A stretch of DNA of 64,000 bases from CAHJWH01 sp965198905. Lineage in GTDB: Bacteria; Pseudomonadota; Alphaproteobacteria; Caulobacterales; Caulobacteraceae. The position numbers and the translations under genes were made by a program. The notes below the pieces were generated by a model. The model ran no database searches. It saw only the letters and a list, made by a program, of their open reading frames with translations, and had not been told where the DNA came from. The stretch spans positions 558,001 to 622,000 of the forward strand of contig OZ240678.1 of assembly GCA_965198905.1 (NCBI GenBank), given 5' to 3'. Of the stretch, positions 25,291 through 35,882 are shown piece by piece (the stretch's first letter is position 1; each line of letters starts with the position of its first letter).

Positions 25291-25458
25291 ACCGACCAAT
25301 ATAGAAGACGAGACAACCTTCGTCCATAGGTCGAGCCCTGGTCCTCCGTCGATCAACGCCGGAAGGCGAAAGTCGACACTGACCATACTGAACGGTACAA
25401 ATAGTTCTTGACCCACCGAGGAGGTCGATCGTAATCCCTACTCGTCGGTACAAAAGGC

Positions 25459-26133
25459 ATGGACGCCTCTGCCGACCGGATTCGACCCATGACCAATGAC
25501 CCACGCTTCGGTCTGCCCCTCTCCCTGGTGGAGGCGCTGCGGGCCGACCCGTCGCCCACCGCGGCGGCGCTGACCGACCTGCTGGCGGAGGACGCACCCG
25601 CCGTCATACCGCCACGCCGGCGGGCCGGACGCGCGTGGCGCGGGCTGGCGGCCGGGGTGGCCTTGTCGCTGGGCGCTGGCGCCCATGGCTATGCGGCGAC
25701 GTCCAACCTGGAAGGCCGATGGGTCATGGCGCCCGAAAGCTCCAGCTTCCAGGAAGCCGTGACCGGGCCCGCCCCGGACATGGCTGTCGTGACGGTGACG
25801 CGCGACGACGACACGGGGTTGTCCTACGAGTTGGTGGAGACCCGCCACGGGGTGGAGGTGGCGCGCGGCGTCTATGACATCTCCTTCGCCGGCGCGGGCT
25901 CTACGAGTTCGGTGGGCGGCGCCCGGCTGCAGGTGGCCGGGTCTCGCGACGCAGCCGGCGCAGTGGTGATCGTCGCCCCCGTGGTGAGCGGCCGCCAGGC
26001 CTCCATCCACATGCGGCGCACGGGTCCCGACAGCGCGATGATCGAACACGACATCAAGACCCCGGAAGGCTCGTTCAAGGTCGAGAAGATCAGCCTCGTG
26101 CGAAGCGCTTCGATCTCGGGCGAAGGCAGCTGA
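25459..26133 (+). CDS. membrane-anchored protein of unknown function
   Basis: This 224-residue protein has a basic N-terminal region (PPRRRAGRAWRG) followed by one hydrophobic segment near residues 60-75 and a soluble domain with NLEGRWVMAPESSSFQEA, VTVTRDDDTGLSYELVE and VEKISLV strands. The domain layout suggests a single-pass protein with a periplasmic beta-rich domain. I recognise no named family. A start ten residues later (MTNDPRFG) is possible. It begins 168 bases from the TetR gene and is divergent from it. Confidence 0.65.
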   Translation: MDASADRIRPMTNDPRFGLPLSLVEALRADPSPTAAALTDLLAEDAPAVIPPRRRAGRAWRGLAAGVALSLGAGAHGYAATSNLEGRWVMAPESSSFQEAVTGPAPDMAVVTVTRDDDTGLSYELVETRHGVEVARGVYDISFAGAGSTSSVGGARLQVAGSRDAAGAVVIVAPVVSGRQASIHMRRTGPDSAMIEHDIKTPEGSFKVEKISLVRSASISGEGS

Positions 26134-26178
26134 TCTGCTGCCGAGACCTTTCAGAACTCAAAGAAAAAAGGCGCCAAG

Positions 26179-26376
26179 ATGTGCAAACCTGATCTCAACC
26201 TCGACCAGCTTCTTTCCGATCCGCTGGTGCAGATGGTTATGCGCAGCGACTTCGTCGAGGAAAGCGATATCCGTCGTCTCGCGAAACGCGCAGGCGCGGC
26301 ACGGTGGGCGAACAGGCCGACCCGGCCCGCAGCGAACCGGCCGGGTGTGAGCCTGTCGCAATGCGCCGCCCTCTGA
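26179..26376 (+). CDS. conserved small protein
   Basis: This 65-residue protein has the compact motif DLNLDQLLSDPLVQMVM, then DFVEESDIRRLAKRA, like small proteins seen beside many alphaproteobacterial genes; function is not known to me. The C-terminal half is Arg/Pro/Ala-rich and may be unstructured. It lies 45 bases after the hypothetical gene and 25 bases before the SDR gene and is probably co-transcribed with them. Confidence 0.6.
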   Translation: MCKPDLNLDQLLSDPLVQMVMRSDFVEESDIRRLAKRAGAARWANRPTRPAANRPGVSLSQCAAL

Positions 26377-26401
26377 CTCAGCAGACTCATAGGAGATCGA
26401 C

Positions 26402-27070
26402 ATGCCCACAGCCTTGATCGTCGGCGCCTCCCGCGGCCTGGGCTACGCCCTGGTGGAAGAGCACCTGAAGCGGGGCTGGGAGGTGATCGCGACCGAACGC
26501 CATCCCTCCGATCTCAGCCGGCTGAAGCAGCCGAAGCTGATGATCGAAACCTTGGAGACGACGGACGAGGATGGCGTGGATGCGCTGAAAGCAAAGTTGG
26601 AGGCTCGTCCGCTGGACATGGTGTTCGTGAACGCCGCGATCGCTGGACCGTCGACCGCCCCGATCGGAAAGGCGCCGCCCGCAGAGTTCACCCAGATGAT
26701 GCTGGTCAACGTGCTGGCGCCTCTGCGTCTCCTGGACCTGTTCGCAGACCTTGTGGTGGCGGACGGGATCGTGGCGGCGATGTCGTCCAGCCTCGGCAGC
26801 ATCGAGCTTAACGGCAGCGGCGGCTGGGAGGCCTATCGGACCAGCAAGGCGGCGCTCAACATGGGGCTGCGCAGCCTGGCGGCCCGAAGATCCGACCGCC
26901 GGACCTATCTGGCGGTGGACCCCGGTTGGGTCCGCACCGACATGGGCGGGGCAAACGCCACCCTGTCCATCGAAGAGAGCATCCCGTCCCTCGTCGACAT
27001 GCTCCAGAAACGTCGGGGCGCAGGCGGGGTGGCCTTCGTCAACTATCGCGACGAAAACCTGGCCTGGTAA
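26402..27070 (+). CDS. short-chain dehydrogenase/reductase
   Basis: This 222-residue SDR protein binds NAD(P)H through the GASRGLGYALVEE Rossmann motif. FVNAAIAGPS matches the NAG-type stabilising motif. The catalytic Ser is in MSSSLGSIEL and the Tyr-x3-Lys is AYRTSKAALNM. It has the length of a classical short SDR; the substrate cannot be told. A GGAG box precedes the ATG. It is convergent with yghU, and the genes 25459-27070 may form a TetR-controlled unit. Confidence 0.88.
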   Translation: MPTALIVGASRGLGYALVEEHLKRGWEVIATERHPSDLSRLKQPKLMIETLETTDEDGVDALKAKLEARPLDMVFVNAAIAGPSTAPIGKAPPAEFTQMMLVNVLAPLRLLDLFADLVVADGIVAAMSSSLGSIELNGSGGWEAYRTSKAALNMGLRSLAARRSDRRTYLAVDPGWVRTDMGGANATLSIEESIPSLVDMLQKRRGAGGVAFVNYRDENLAW

Positions 27071-27103
27071 CCGCGCCGCGGTCGGGCCACCGCGGCCCAA
27101 GTC

Positions 27104-27967
27104 TCATGCTACGCTGTCGAGCTTATCCTGCGTCTTCGTCTCGAAGTCTGCGGCGTCATGGCGTTCGTGCAGCTGGCTGGACGGTTCACCGAAGATGCGA
27201 TTGACCATGCGTCCCCGCCGCGCGGCCGGACGCTTGGCGATCGCGTCGCTCCAGCGGCGCAGGTTCTCGTAGGTCTGCACCTGCAGGAACTCGCCTGCGT
27301 CGTACAGTACGCCCTGCACCAGACCACCGTACCAGGGCCAAACGGCGATGTCGGCGATGGAATACTCGCCGGCCAGATACTCACGATCGGCCAACCGCCG
27401 GTCCAGCACGTCAAGTTGGCGTTTCACCTCCATGGCGAAGCGGTCGATGGCGTATTCGATCTTGGTGGGCGCATAGGCGTAGAAGTGGCCGAACCCTCCC
27501 CCGAGATAGGGCGCCGAGCCCATCTGCCAGAACAGCCAAGACAGGCATTCGGCGCGCGCTTCTGGCGCGGCGGGCAGCAAGGCGCCGAACTTCTCGGCGA
27601 GGTAGAGCAGGATGGCGCCGGACTCGAACACCCTGACAGGGGTCGGCCCGCTGTGGTCCACCAGGGCCGGGATTTTGGAGTTGGGGTTGGCCTTAACGAA
27701 CCCGCTGCCGAACTGGTCGCCGTCGCCGATCCGGATCAGCCAAGCGTCGTACTCGGCCCCCGTATGGCCGAGCGCTAGAAGCTCCTCCAGCATCACGGTG
27801 ACCTTGACGCCATTGGGCGTCGCCAGGGAGTAGAGCTGAAGCGGATGACGACCGACCGGCAAGTCCTTCTCGTGCGTCGACCCGGAGATGGGACGGTTGA
27901 TGCTGGCGAACCGTCCGCCATTCTCCTTGTTCCACGTCCAGACTTTTGGGGGCGTGTAGTCGGTCAT
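27104..27967 (-). CDS. yghU: glutathione transferase family disulfide-bond oxidoreductase YghU
   Basis: This 287-residue protein matches the YghU family, glutathione-dependent disulfide reductases of the GST fold. Landmarks are the N-terminal extension with FASINRPISGSTHEKDLPVG, the HPLQLYSLATPNGVKV thioredoxin-fold start, NPNSKIPALVD, ESGAILLYLAEKFG and EYSIADIAVWPWYGG. The enzyme is cytosolic and acts on glutathione-bound or organic disulfides. The length equals the usual 288. It is on the same strand as rraA but 111 bases separate them. Confidence 0.92.
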   Translation of the reverse strand: MTDYTPPKVWTWNKENGGRFASINRPISGSTHEKDLPVGRHPLQLYSLATPNGVKVTVMLEELLALGHTGAEYDAWLIRIGDGDQFGSGFVKANPNSKIPALVDHSGPTPVRVFESGAILLYLAEKFGALLPAAPEARAECLSWLFWQMGSAPYLGGGFGHFYAYAPTKIEYAIDRFAMEVKRQLDVLDRRLADREYLAGEYSIADIAVWPWYGGLVQGVLYDAGEFLQVQTYENLRRWSDAIAKRPAARRGRMVNRIFGEPSSQLHERHDAADFETKTQDKLDSVA

Positions 27968-28078
27968 GAGGAGAACTCCGGTTCAAATCTGCGCACCATC
28001 TTAGCAGGCGCCCGATCCGGCTCCAGGTGAAACAGAAAGACGCCGCCGCCCCGCCGGCTCAAGGGCCGAGGGCGCGCG

Positions 28079-28573
28079 TCAGCCGAGATCGGCGACCTTC
28101 GTGCCGGAGGGCAGCAGGACGACGCCGTTGAGGTCGGCATAGACGTGGTCTCCCGGGCTGCAGTCCACGCCGCCTAAGGAGAGGGAAGAGCCGAGCTGAC
28201 CTTCGCCGCGGCGCACCGACCTGCGTGGGCTCGCCCCCAGCGCCTTGACGCCGAAATCCAGGGTCGCCAGCACTTCGACATCGCGCACGGCGCCCCAGAC
28301 GATCACGCCCACCCAGCCGTTCCGGGCCAGGTCGCCGGCGATCATGTCGCCGACCAGGGCGCAACTCAGGCTAGCCCCTCCCTCTATGACCAGGACACGG
28401 CCTTCGCCCGGCTGGCCGCTGAGTTCCTTGATGCGGCTGTTGTCCTCGAAACACCTCACCGTCGCAACCGGGCCGTCGAAGACCCGCCGGGCCCCGTAGT
28501 CACGCCACACCACATCTGGGACGCGCGCAAGTGCGCCGAACCGGTCGCAGAGATCGCAGGTGCTCATGCTCAT
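28079..28573 (-). CDS. rraA: RraA family protein (regulator of RNase E activity)
   Basis: This 164-residue protein has the RraA/dimethylmenaquinone methyltransferase-like fold: TCDLCDRFG start, EDNSRIKELSGQPGEGRVLVIEGG, SLSCALVGDMIA, NGWVGVIVWGAVRD, and a GVDCSPGDHVYADLNGVVLLP end. RraA proteins bind RNase E and dampen its activity; related proteins are aldolases, so the regulatory role is inferred from family. The GreA/B gene ends 18 bases upstream, suggesting co-transcription. The two would both act on RNA synthesis or decay. Confidence 0.9.
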   Translation of the reverse strand: MSMSTCDLCDRFGALARVPDVVWRDYGARRVFDGPVATVRCFEDNSRIKELSGQPGEGRVLVIEGGASLSCALVGDMIAGDLARNGWVGVIVWGAVRDVEVLATLDFGVKALGASPRRSVRRGEGQLGSSLSLGGVDCSPGDHVYADLNGVVLLPSGTKVADLG

Positions 28574-28591
28574 CAGGGGCCTCCGAGATCG

Positions 28592-29071
28592 TCAGCCGAT
28601 GGTGAGCACAGTGAGTTCGTCCGCGCCTAGCCTGACGCTGTCGCCGACATCGGCCCCTAGAAGACCTCGGGCCATGGGCGAGACGTAGGACACCCGACCG
28701 GCGGTGGGGTCCGCCTCGTCCTCGCCCACGATCTGCAGAGTCTGTCGTCGGCCGTCACGGCGCACGAAGCCTACGCGCGAGCCGAACTGCACGCCCATCC
28801 GCTCCGGATCGGGAATCACAAGCTGAGCTGAGGCCCGCCGCGCGGTGTAGTAGCGCAGATCGCGCGTCGCCCTGGCCATGGCCGTCCGATCCGCCTGGAT
28901 GTCGCCCTGCGCCTGCGCGGCGCCATAGTCGGCCCGCGCCTGGGCCAGAGCGTCGTCCAGCGCCTGGAGGCCCGCCTCGGTGACCAGGTTCGGATGGGCC
29001 GACACAGGGCGATCCAGCAGGTGCGCCGCAGCCGCTTCGCCGTCCTGCTCCTTGGTGAACGCCACGCTCAT
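28592..29071 (-). CDS. GreA/GreB-type transcription elongation factor
   Basis: This 159-residue protein has a GreA/GreB coiled-coil start (LVTEAGLQALDDALAQAR, then a long helix) and the C-terminal FKBP-like domain (VGFVRRDGRRQTLQIVGEDEADPTAGRVSYVSPMARGLLGAD in part, with the landmark SPMARGLLG). It would rescue stalled RNA polymerase or belong to the Rnk-like anti-Gre group. The N-terminal helix pair is shorter than in GreA, so the exact subclass is not certain. Confidence 0.85.
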   Translation of the reverse strand: MSVAFTKEQDGEAAAAHLLDRPVSAHPNLVTEAGLQALDDALAQARADYGAAQAQGDIQADRTAMARATRDLRYYTARRASAQLVIPDPERMGVQFGSRVGFVRRDGRRQTLQIVGEDEADPTAGRVSYVSPMARGLLGADVGDSVRLGADELTVLTIG

Positions 29072-29146
29072 GGCAGTATCAGCGGTCGGGTCGCCGTCCT
29101 GTTCCCCCGGGGATCAAGACCCGGACCCAACCGCCGGCGCCTCGGT

Positions 29147-31126
29147 TCAAGCGGGCTCAAGCTTCACCAGCACGACACCTTCGGCGACCTGACCGCCGGC
29201 TTCGGCATGGAGATCAGCCACCCGTGCGTCGAACGGCGCGGTGAGCACGTGCTCCATCTTCATGGCTTCCAGGGTCAGCAGCGGCTGACCCTTGGTCACC
29301 GTATCGCCTGCGCGCACTTGCACCGAGACGATGCGGCCGGGCATCGGGGAGATGACCGCGCCGTCTCCCGCTGCCGCCTCGTCCTGCGCCGCCGCGACGG
29401 GATCGGTGAAGGCGAAGGCCTCCCCGTCGGCGAACAGCACCCACGCCGCCGTCTCCGCATCGCCTGACCGGATCAAGCCGTAGCGACGCCCCTCGACCGT
29501 CACCGAGTCCGCCATCGCCTCGACCGGGAAGGACCAGGCGCCGAAATCCGCCGACCAGCGACGCGCATCCTCCGCGCCCACCCGCGCTTCCAGAATCTGG
29601 CCGCCGAACGCCAACCGCACCGGCGTGCCGCCGCCGTTCACCCGAAAGCCCACCATCGGGCCGGGCGGAGCGTCCCAGGGCGAAGTCGAGGTCGCACCCG
29701 CGCGACCCTGGGCCAGCCGGGCGACGGTGGCGGCCGCGGTCAGATCAGGCGCGGGCTCGCCGGGCGCGGGGACGAGTCGATCAAGGCGGGCGCCGATGAA
29801 CCCCGTGTCCACTCCGCCCGCGACGAAGTCCGGCTCCACCAGGCAGCGGGCGAGGAAGGCGGCGTTGGTCTTGACCGGCCAGACCTCCACCTCGCCGCAG
29901 GCCTTGGCGAGCTTCGCCGCCGCCGCTTCGCGCGTGGGGGCGTGGGCGATCAGCTTGGCGATCATGGGGTCGTAGAAGGGCGTGACGTCGGAGCCCTCCT
30001 CCACCGCGCTGTCGACCCGCACATCGGTCGGCAGCTGCAGATGCTCCAGCACGCCCGTGGACGGCAGGAAGCCGGACGAGGGGTTTTCCGCATACAGCCG
30101 CGCCTCCATGGCGTGGCCGGAGATGGAAAGTTGATCCTGTCGTAGCGGCAGCGGCTCGCCCGACGCGACGCGGAGCTGCCATTCCACCAGGTCCTGGCCG
30201 GTGATCGCCTCGGTGACGGGGTGCTCGACCTGGAGCCGGGTGTTCATCTCCATGAACCAGATGCGGTCGGCGCGCAGGCCCTCGCTGGCGTCGGCGATGA
30301 ACTCGATGGTGCCCGCGCCCTGATAGCCGACGGCCGTCGCGGCGCGGACCGCTGCGCTGCACACCGCCTCCCGGGTGGCGGCGTCCATGCCGGGGGCGGG
30401 GGCCTCCTCGATCACCTTCTGGTGGCGGCGCTGCAGCGAGCAGTCGCGCTCGAACAGGTGCACGGCGGCGCCATGAGTGTCGGCGAACACCTGCACCTCG
30501 ATATGGCGGGGACGGGTGACGTAGGTCTCGATCAGCACCCGCTCGTCGCCGAAGCTCGCCGCCGCCTCCCGCCGGCAGGAGGCCAGGGCCGCGGCGAAGT
30601 CGGCGCTCGCGTCGACCCGGCGCATCCCCTTGCCGCCGCCCCCCGCCACCGCCTTGATCAGCACCGGATAGCCGATCCGGTCGGCCTCGACGCGGAGCCG
30701 CGCCTCGCCCTGGTCCTCGCCCTGATAGCCGGGGGTGACCGGCACCCCGGCCGCCGTCATCCGCGCCTTGGCGGCGTCCTTCAGCCCCATGGCGCGGATG
30801 GCCGAGGCGGGCGGCCCGACCCAGATCAGCCTGGCGGCGATCACCGCTTCGGCGAACTCCGCGTTTTCCGACAGGAAGCCGTAGCCGGGGTGCACGCTGT
30901 CCGCGCCCGCCTCGCGCGCCGCCGCCAGCACCTTGTCCGCATCCAGGTAGCTCTCGCGCGCCGGGGCTGGCCCGAGCCGCACGGCCTGGTCCGCCTCGGC
31001 CACGAAGGGCGCGTCGTGGTCGGCGTCGGAATACACCGCCACCGTCTCCACGCCCATGCGGCGGCAGGTGCGGATGATCCGCCGGGCGATCTCGCCTCGG
31101 TTGGCGATGAGAAGACGTTTCAGCAC
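29147..31126 (-). CDS. 3-methylcrotonyl-CoA carboxylase alpha (biotin) subunit
   Basis: This 659-residue subunit carboxylates biotin using ATP and bicarbonate. The biotin carboxylase region has LIANRGEIARRIIRTCR, HPGYGFLSENAEFAEA, KAVAGGGGKGMR, the EEAPAPG motif and EMNTRLQVEHPVTE. The C-terminal biotinyl domain has EAMKMEH with the modified Lys at about residue 623. Its partner in this cluster is the carboxyltransferase at 31659-33281, and isovaleryl-CoA dehydrogenase sits at the head, so leucine breakdown is the likely pathway. The GTG start is eight bases after the GNAT gene. Confidence 0.9.
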   Translation of the reverse strand: MLKRLLIANRGEIARRIIRTCRRMGVETVAVYSDADHDAPFVAEADQAVRLGPAPARESYLDADKVLAAAREAGADSVHPGYGFLSENAEFAEAVIAARLIWVGPPASAIRAMGLKDAAKARMTAAGVPVTPGYQGEDQGEARLRVEADRIGYPVLIKAVAGGGGKGMRRVDASADFAAALASCRREAAASFGDERVLIETYVTRPRHIEVQVFADTHGAAVHLFERDCSLQRRHQKVIEEAPAPGMDAATREAVCSAAVRAATAVGYQGAGTIEFIADASEGLRADRIWFMEMNTRLQVEHPVTEAITGQDLVEWQLRVASGEPLPLRQDQLSISGHAMEARLYAENPSSGFLPSTGVLEHLQLPTDVRVDSAVEEGSDVTPFYDPMIAKLIAHAPTREAAAAKLAKACGEVEVWPVKTNAAFLARCLVEPDFVAGGVDTGFIGARLDRLVPAPGEPAPDLTAAATVARLAQGRAGATSTSPWDAPPGPMVGFRVNGGGTPVRLAFGGQILEARVGAEDARRWSADFGAWSFPVEAMADSVTVEGRRYGLIRSGDAETAAWVLFADGEAFAFTDPVAAAQDEAAAGDGAVISPMPGRIVSVQVRAGDTVTKGQPLLTLEAMKMEHVLTAPFDARVADLHAEAGGQVAEGVVLVKLEPA

Positions 31127-31134
31127 TTCGCCTC

Positions 31135-31658
31135 TCAGCTCTTTTGCAGGACATAGACCACGTGCGGCCTGAGGGGATGGTCATCCGCCAAGGCAGGGTG
31201 GTCGAAATCGGCCTCGGGGCTCGCGACGAAGCCAAGTCGCCGCATAAGCGCCTGGGAGCGGACGTTGGAGCGAGCGGTGAACGCCACGATTTCGCTCAGT
31301 CCAGCCACCTCGAACCCCCGCGCCAGGATTGGCCGCAGGGCTTTTGTGGCGAGCCCACGCCCCCTCGCGTGGGGAGCCAAGCGCCACGCCGCCTCCACCG
31401 CCGGATAGAGCGGCAGCTCGGCCCGCACCCTGGCAAGGCCGCCCACGCCGACCAGCGCCCCCGCCTCGTCGATGATCGGCCACGGCCCCAGTCCGTCCTC
31501 CCGCTTCCGGCGTGCCTGCTCGAAGGCTGCGCGAGCACCGTCCTCGCTCCAGACGCCGCCCAGCCAGTATCCCACGTCCGGATCAGTGTGCAGGGCGACG
31601 AACGGCTCCGCGTCCTCGTCCCGCCAAGCGCGCAGGTTCGGGTGCGCCGGTGGGTCCA

Positions 31659-31659
<1 letters not shown>
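31135..31659 (-). CDS. GNAT acetyltransferase (RimJ/RimL-like)
   Basis: This 174-residue protein has a GNAT fold: LRAWRDEDAEPFVALHTDPDVG, VEAAWRLAPHARGRGLATKA (acetyl-CoA pyrophosphate loop RGRGLA) and VRSQALMRRLGF. It would acetylate a protein N-terminus or small molecule. Its ATG overlaps the TAA of the upstream carboxyltransferase gene (TAATG) and ends eight bases before the biotin-subunit gene, so it is embedded in the carboxylase operon. No role in leucine breakdown is established. Confidence 0.88.
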
Positions 31660-33281
<1,622 letters not shown>

Positions 33282-33308
33282 CAAGCCTCCAGACGCTTGG
33301 GTGGCGCT

Positions 33309-33424
33309 CGATCCTCCCCCCCTGGGGGAGGAGGACCCGCGAAGCGGGTGGACGGGGCTGCGCCGCCGCGTGCCGCGTCGGTCCCCTCAGTCGGCTGCGC
33401 CGACAGCTCCCCCAAAGGAGGAAC
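33309..33424. repeat. dispersed palindromic repeat
   Basis: The element begins with CCTCCCCCC..GGGGGAGG, passes through a GCGAAGCGGG segment and ends CCCCTCAG..GGCTGCGCCGACAGCTCCCCC. It shares the CTCAGTCGGCT phrase and the general order with other copies in the window. It separates ivd and the carboxyltransferase gene. Confidence 0.7.
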
Positions 33425-33447
33425 ATCTAAGAGGGAAAAGCGCGCCC

Positions 33448-34626
33448 TCACCCCTGCACCACCACGTCGGGCTCGCCCACCAGTTCGCGCCCGATCAGGA
33501 AGCGCCTGATCTCGTTGGTGCCCGCCCCGATGTCGTACAGCTTGGCGTCGCGCGCGAAGCGCTCGACGGGGAAGTCCTTGAGATAGCCCGCGCCCCCCAG
33601 GGCCTGGATCGCCTCCAGCGAGGTCTTCACCGCGTTCTCGCTGGCCAGCAGGATCGCCCCCGCCGCGTCGAAGCGGGTGGTCTTGCCGGCGTCCGCCGCC
33701 CGCGCCACCGCATAGACGTAGGCCCGTGCCGAGTTCAGCGCGACGTACATGTCCGCGACTTTGGCCTGCATCAGCTGGAAGTGGCCGATCGGTCGCCCGA
33801 ACTGCTTCCTCTCGCGAACATAGGGCAGCACCACGTCCAGGCAGGCCTGCATGATGCCGAGCGGCCCCGCCGCCAGCACCGCCCGCTCATAGTCTAGCCC
33901 GCTCATCAGCACGCCGGCCCCCTTGTTCAGCGGGCCCATGACGTTGTCGGCAGGCACCTCGCAGTCTTCGAACACCAGCTCGCCGGTGTCGGAGCCGCGC
34001 ATGCCCATTTTGTCGAGCTTGGGACTGACCCGGAAGCCCTTGAAGTCGCGCTCGATCAGGAAGGCGGTGATCCCCTTGGACCCCGCTTGCGGATCGGTCT
34101 TGGCGTAGACCACGAGCGTATCGGCGTGAGGCGCGTTGGTGATCCAGAACTTGGTCCCGTTCAGCACGTACACGTCGCCGCGCCTCTCGGCGCGCAGCTT
34201 CATCGACACCACGTCGGAGCCCGCCTCCGCCTCGCTCATGGCCAGGGCGCCGACGTGCTCGCCGCTGATGAGCTTGGGCAGGTAGCGCCGCTTCTGTGCG
34301 TCCGAGCCCCACCGCCGGATCTGGTTCACGCACAGGTTGGAGTGCGCGCCATAGCTGAGCCCGATGGAGGCCGAGGCTCTGGACACCTCCTCCATCGCCA
34401 CCACATGCTCCAAATAGCCAAGGCCCAGGCCGCCGAAACCCTCCTCCACCGTGATCCCGTGCAGGCCGAGCTCGCCCATCTGCGGCCACAGCTCGCGGGG
34501 GAAGGCGTTGCTCTCGTCGATCTCCGCGGCGCGGGGCGCGATCACCTCACGGGCGAAGCGCTCGGTCGTCTCGCGGATCGCGTCCGCCGTCTCGCCAAGG
34601 CCGAAATCCAGATAGGGGGACGACAA
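33448..34626 (-). CDS. ivd: isovaleryl-CoA dehydrogenase
   Basis: This 392-residue acyl-CoA dehydrogenase oxidises isovaleryl-CoA to methylcrotonyl-CoA with FAD. The N-terminal LDFGLGETADAIRETTERFA and IGLSYGAHSNLCVNQI segments, the LAMSEAEAGSDVVSMKL FAD site and the GTNEIRRFLIGREL end are typical of IVD enzymes. The longer frame starts at 34689, but I chose the TTG at 34626: it has GGAGA about seven bases upstream and yields the usual IVD length. It heads the leucine-degradation operon. Confidence 0.9.
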   Translation of the reverse strand: MSSPYLDFGLGETADAIRETTERFAREVIAPRAAEIDESNAFPRELWPQMGELGLHGITVEEGFGGLGLGYLEHVVAMEEVSRASASIGLSYGAHSNLCVNQIRRWGSDAQKRRYLPKLISGEHVGALAMSEAEAGSDVVSMKLRAERRGDVYVLNGTKFWITNAPHADTLVVYAKTDPQAGSKGITAFLIERDFKGFRVSPKLDKMGMRGSDTGELVFEDCEVPADNVMGPLNKGAGVLMSGLDYERAVLAAGPLGIMQACLDVVLPYVRERKQFGRPIGHFQLMQAKVADMYVALNSARAYVYAVARAADAGKTTRFDAAGAILLASENAVKTSLEAIQALGGAGYLKDFPVERFARDAKLYDIGAGTNEIRRFLIGRELVGEPDVVVQG

Positions 34627-34654
34627 CGGGGTTCTCCGAGGCTGAAGCGCCTTC

Positions 34655-35704
34655 CTATAGGGTTCGCGGAGCGTCGTCACGACGCTCAAGCCGCGCCCGC
34701 AAGGCGACCCAGCCCATCACGCAGACGACCAGCCCGCCGCAGAACAGAGCCGGGCGAAACCCCGCCGCCGCCTGCTGGACCATCAGCGCATAGCCGCCGA
34801 ACGCCGCCATGATGACGGCCACCCGCCAGGCGAGCGCGGCGTGCGGCTTGCCGGTCGTGTGCAGCCACAGCTGGTAGAGGTGGTCGCGATGCGCTTCCAG
34901 CAGGCTCTGCCCCCGGCGAGCCCGGATGAGCAGGGTCAGGAGCACATCGGTCAGGAAGGGCAACAGGACGAGGGGACCAAAATAGACGTAGAGGCCTTGG
35001 CCGCCCCGCTCGGCCACCACCGCCAGACCTGCGAACAGGAAGCCCGAGAACAGCGCCCCCGCATCGCCCTGGAACAGTCGCCCTCCGAGGTTCCAGGGCA
35101 GATAGCCCGCATTGGCGGCCGCCCCTGCGAAGGCTGCATCGGCGACGGCGGGCTCGTGCGCGCCGATCGCGCCCAGCCCCAGCGCCGCCAGCGCCACGGC
35201 GAGCGCGCCGCCGGCCACGCCGTTGGCGCCGTCCATGAAGTTGACCGCATTGGTCGCCACCACGATCCACAGCGCGGTGCCGACCGCGCCGACCCAGGGG
35301 CCGAGCGGCAGCACGCTGCGGCCGTACAGCGGCACCACCTGCACCCGCGCCACCGTCAGAGCGAAGACCAGGGCCACCGCCATCTGAACGAGCAGCTTTA
35401 ACCGGGCGCCGAGGTCGATGACGTCGTCCACCGCCCCGAGCAGTCCCAGGCCGCCTGCCACCGCCATCGTCGTGGCCACGGCGGCCAAACCTTGCCGGGC
35501 GTCACCGGCCAGCAGGGTCGCGGTCGCCGCCGCCCCCACGCTCGCGCTCGCCAGGATGGCCAAGCCGCCGGAGGTCGGCGTCGGCCGCCGATGGGCGCCC
35601 CGCGCCCGCGGCGGATCCACCGGCCCGCACCACGCCACCAGCCCCGACAGAGCGGCCGAGACCAGCAGGGCGACCAGGGCGCCGAGGGCGTAGGCTAGGA
35701 CCAC
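34655..35704 (-). CDS. WecA/MraY family polyprenyl-phosphate sugar-1-phosphate transferase
   Basis: This 349-residue protein has about ten membrane helices and the active-site motifs of the MraY/WecA superfamily: RRPTPTSGG, the DDxxD-like GAVDDVIDLGARLKL, NAVNFMDGANGVAGG, GDAGALFSGFLFA and HRDHLYQLW. It would transfer a sugar-1-phosphate onto undecaprenyl phosphate. It is distinct from the dcw mraY at 47687. Helper glycosyltransferase genes are not adjacent. Stop and the ivd frame are close (28 bases), so they may share a message. Confidence 0.85.
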   Translation of the reverse strand: MVLAYALGALVALLVSAALSGLVAWCGPVDPPRARGAHRRPTPTSGGLAILASASVGAAATATLLAGDARQGLAAVATTMAVAGGLGLLGAVDDVIDLGARLKLLVQMAVALVFALTVARVQVVPLYGRSVLPLGPWVGAVGTALWIVVATNAVNFMDGANGVAGGALAVALAALGLGAIGAHEPAVADAAFAGAAANAGYLPWNLGGRLFQGDAGALFSGFLFAGLAVVAERGGQGLYVYFGPLVLLPFLTDVLLTLLIRARRGQSLLEAHRDHLYQLWLHTTGKPHAALAWRVAVIMAAFGGYALMVQQAAAGFRPALFCGGLVVCVMGWVALRARLERRDDAPRTL

Positions 35705-35816
35705 GTCGCAACCGACCGGCTGGTGCGGGCTTCGAGACAGGCTCCCAAGGAGCCTTCCTCAGTATGGCGAGGATTGGCGAAGCGCGCCCGGGTACAGCAG
35801 CATGCGTAGCCCACCG

Positions 35817-35862
35817 CCCTCGTCATCCTGAAGCGCCCCAAAGCGGCATCTCGAAGGACGCG
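35817..35862. repeat. diverged dispersed repeat
   Basis: It reads CTCGTCATCCTGA, then a short palindrome GCGCCCCAAAGCGG, then CTCGAAGGACG. This is the same TCATCCTGA..TCGAAGGAC pattern as at 13374-13503 and 61781-61866, in shorter form. It lies between the MraY-like and aminotransferase genes. Confidence 0.5.
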
Positions 35863-35882
35863 TCGGGCGGCCAGGGCGTCGC

